Assembly: GCA_903931645.1 (NCBI GenBank)
Contig: CAIZDF010000051.1
Span: forward strand, 1-5,738
Reading direction: 5' to 3'
Source of the DNA: an uncultured Tolumonas sp.
Lineage (GTDB): Bacteria; Pseudomonadota; Gammaproteobacteria; Enterobacterales; Aeromonadaceae
Length of the DNA: 5,738 nucleotides
Shown: piece by piece, positions 4,993 through 5,738 of the stretch
How the letters are laid out: every line of letters begins with the position of its first letter
Numbering within the stretch: position 1 is the first letter of the stretch
The notes under the pieces: model-generated
Told to the model about the DNA's origin: nothing
The model's input: the letters and a program-made list of their open reading frames with translations, nothing else
Databases searched by the model: none
Made by a program: the position numbers and the translations under genes

Positions 4993-5738
4993 ATCTGTTT
5001 AAACCCGAACAATCAGATCTTCACATCCTTGAGCAGCTTAATCAGATCTTGGAACAAATCACTACCGGACGTGTGGTGCAAAATCTTCCACAGAATCTTC
5101 CGCTATCTGTCGATCCAGCCCAAAATCAACTGAATAAAAACATTCTCACGCTAGCCCGACAGTACAACGAAAGTTTTAATTTCCTGCAAGATCTGGCCCG
5201 AGGCAAACTTGATACCGCACCACCGATCCGTAACTATTTTTCGAATCCGTTCAAAAATCTGCACTCCGAATTGTTACACCTCACTTGGCAAATTCAGCAA
5301 ATAGCCAAAGGTGATTACGAACAAAAAGTTTCCTTTTCCGGTGATTTTTCTGACGCCATTAACAGCATGATCCAGAACCTGCAGCAAAAAGAAGTGTTGG
5401 ATAAAATCAACCGGGAAAACGAAATCAAACTGCAAAAATACGCGGATGAATTGGCCGATCTGAACAACAAATTAACCAAACTTTCTATTACCGATGCGTT
5501 AACCGGCACATTAAACCGACGCCAATTTGATGTGCAGATGGAACATGAACTGCAGCGTTCCCAACGTTTTGGTAAAACTTTTTCCCTGGTGATGTTTGAT
5601 ATCGATCATTTCAAACAATTCAACGACTGTTACGGCCATCAGGCAGGCGATCAGGTGCTGATAAGCATCAGTCAATTTGTAAAAACAGAAATCCGCCAAA
5701 CAGATCGTCTCTATCGTTATGGCGGTGAGGAATTCACC
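4989..5738 (+). CDS. GGDEF diguanylate cyclase, soluble, 3' end cut off
   Basis: 250 codons are visible before the window ends. It would make c-di-GMP from two GTP. Residues about 1-60 are helical and not recognised. About 64-134 contain two HAMP-like stretches (FLQDLARGKLD; then HLTWQIQQIAKGDYEQKVSF and GDFSDAINSMIQNL) with no membrane segment. About 135-165 form a coiled coil (KLQKYADELADLNNKLTKL) leading into the GGDEF domain: DALTGTLNRRQFD (169-181), FDIDHFKQFNDCYGH (203-217) with the metal- and guanine-binding residues, RQTD inhibitory I-site (236-239) and GGEEF (245-249). All catalytic features reached are intact, so it is probably active and product-inhibited. The ATG overlaps the V4R stop as ATGA and has only a poor ribosome site (GGGA, 12 bases away), so translation is probably coupled. 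The remaining roughly 80 residues of the GGDEF domain, and any further domain, lie outside. Confidence 0.93.
   Translation, partial: MNLFKPEQSDLHILEQLNQILEQITTGRVVQNLPQNLPLSVDPAQNQLNKNILTLARQYNESFNFLQDLARGKLDTAPPIRNYFSNPFKNLHSELLHLTWQIQQIAKGDYEQKVSFSGDFSDAINSMIQNLQQKEVLDKINRENEIKLQKYADELADLNNKLTKLSITDALTGTLNRRQFDVQMEHELQRSQRFGKTFSLVMFDIDHFKQFNDCYGHQAGDQVLISISQFVKTEIRQTDRLYRYGGEEFT

Noticed and set aside
1..5738. Mobile element, phage, CRISPR, tRNA or defence system
   Set aside because: No transposase, integrase, repeat array, tRNA fold or defence-type domain is visible. All genes look like resident chromosomal genes with similar codon style.

Overview
The window looks like ordinary chromosome of a Gammaproteobacterium. 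Protein style (a sCache chemoreceptor with the gammaproteobacterial MCP tip, a short HlyU-family protein, and a V4R protein paired with a diguanylate cyclase) and moderate GC suggest Aeromonadales, possibly Tolumonas-like. That placement is from memory and tentative. I see no insertion sequence, phage gene, tRNA, rRNA or CRISPR array.

Layout: 65-499 (+) encodes a small lipoprotein with a conserved glycine-rich hydrophobic core and a SHOCT-like tail. 599-877 (+) encodes a 92-residue HlyU-family protein. Each of these two genes is followed by a perfect 10-bp-stem hairpin without a U-tract. 1050-2717 (+) encodes a complete methyl-accepting chemotaxis protein (TM, sCache_2-like sensor, TM, HAMP, signalling hairpin). 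It converges on a minus-strand EamA/DMT exporter (2769-3638), and a strong hairpin terminator lies between the two stop codons. The exporter is divergent from a MarR-family regulator (3754-4269). Their 115-bp shared spacer carries two, perhaps three, copies of one dyad, ATCTT-N6-AAGAT, placed over both predicted promoters. This is the classical arrangement of an autoregulated MarR repressor with its efflux pump.

The right end (4462-5738, + strand) is a two-gene signalling unit. A free-standing V4R-domain protein overlaps by ATGA the start of a diguanylate cyclase that runs off the window. The V4R protein keeps the Cys/Glu/Cys/Cys spacing of the zinc site in phenol-sensing activators of the MopR/DmpR class. 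The cyclase has no membrane segment in the visible part, a HAMP-like N-terminal region, an intact GGEEF active site and an RxxD inhibitory site. The likely reading is a cytosolic small-molecule sensor controlling a c-di-GMP synthase in trans.

Overall the window is a sensory neighbourhood: a chemoreceptor, an efflux pump with its repressor, and a V4R/c-di-GMP pair. The V4R-cyclase pair and the repeated operator are the parts most worth following up.
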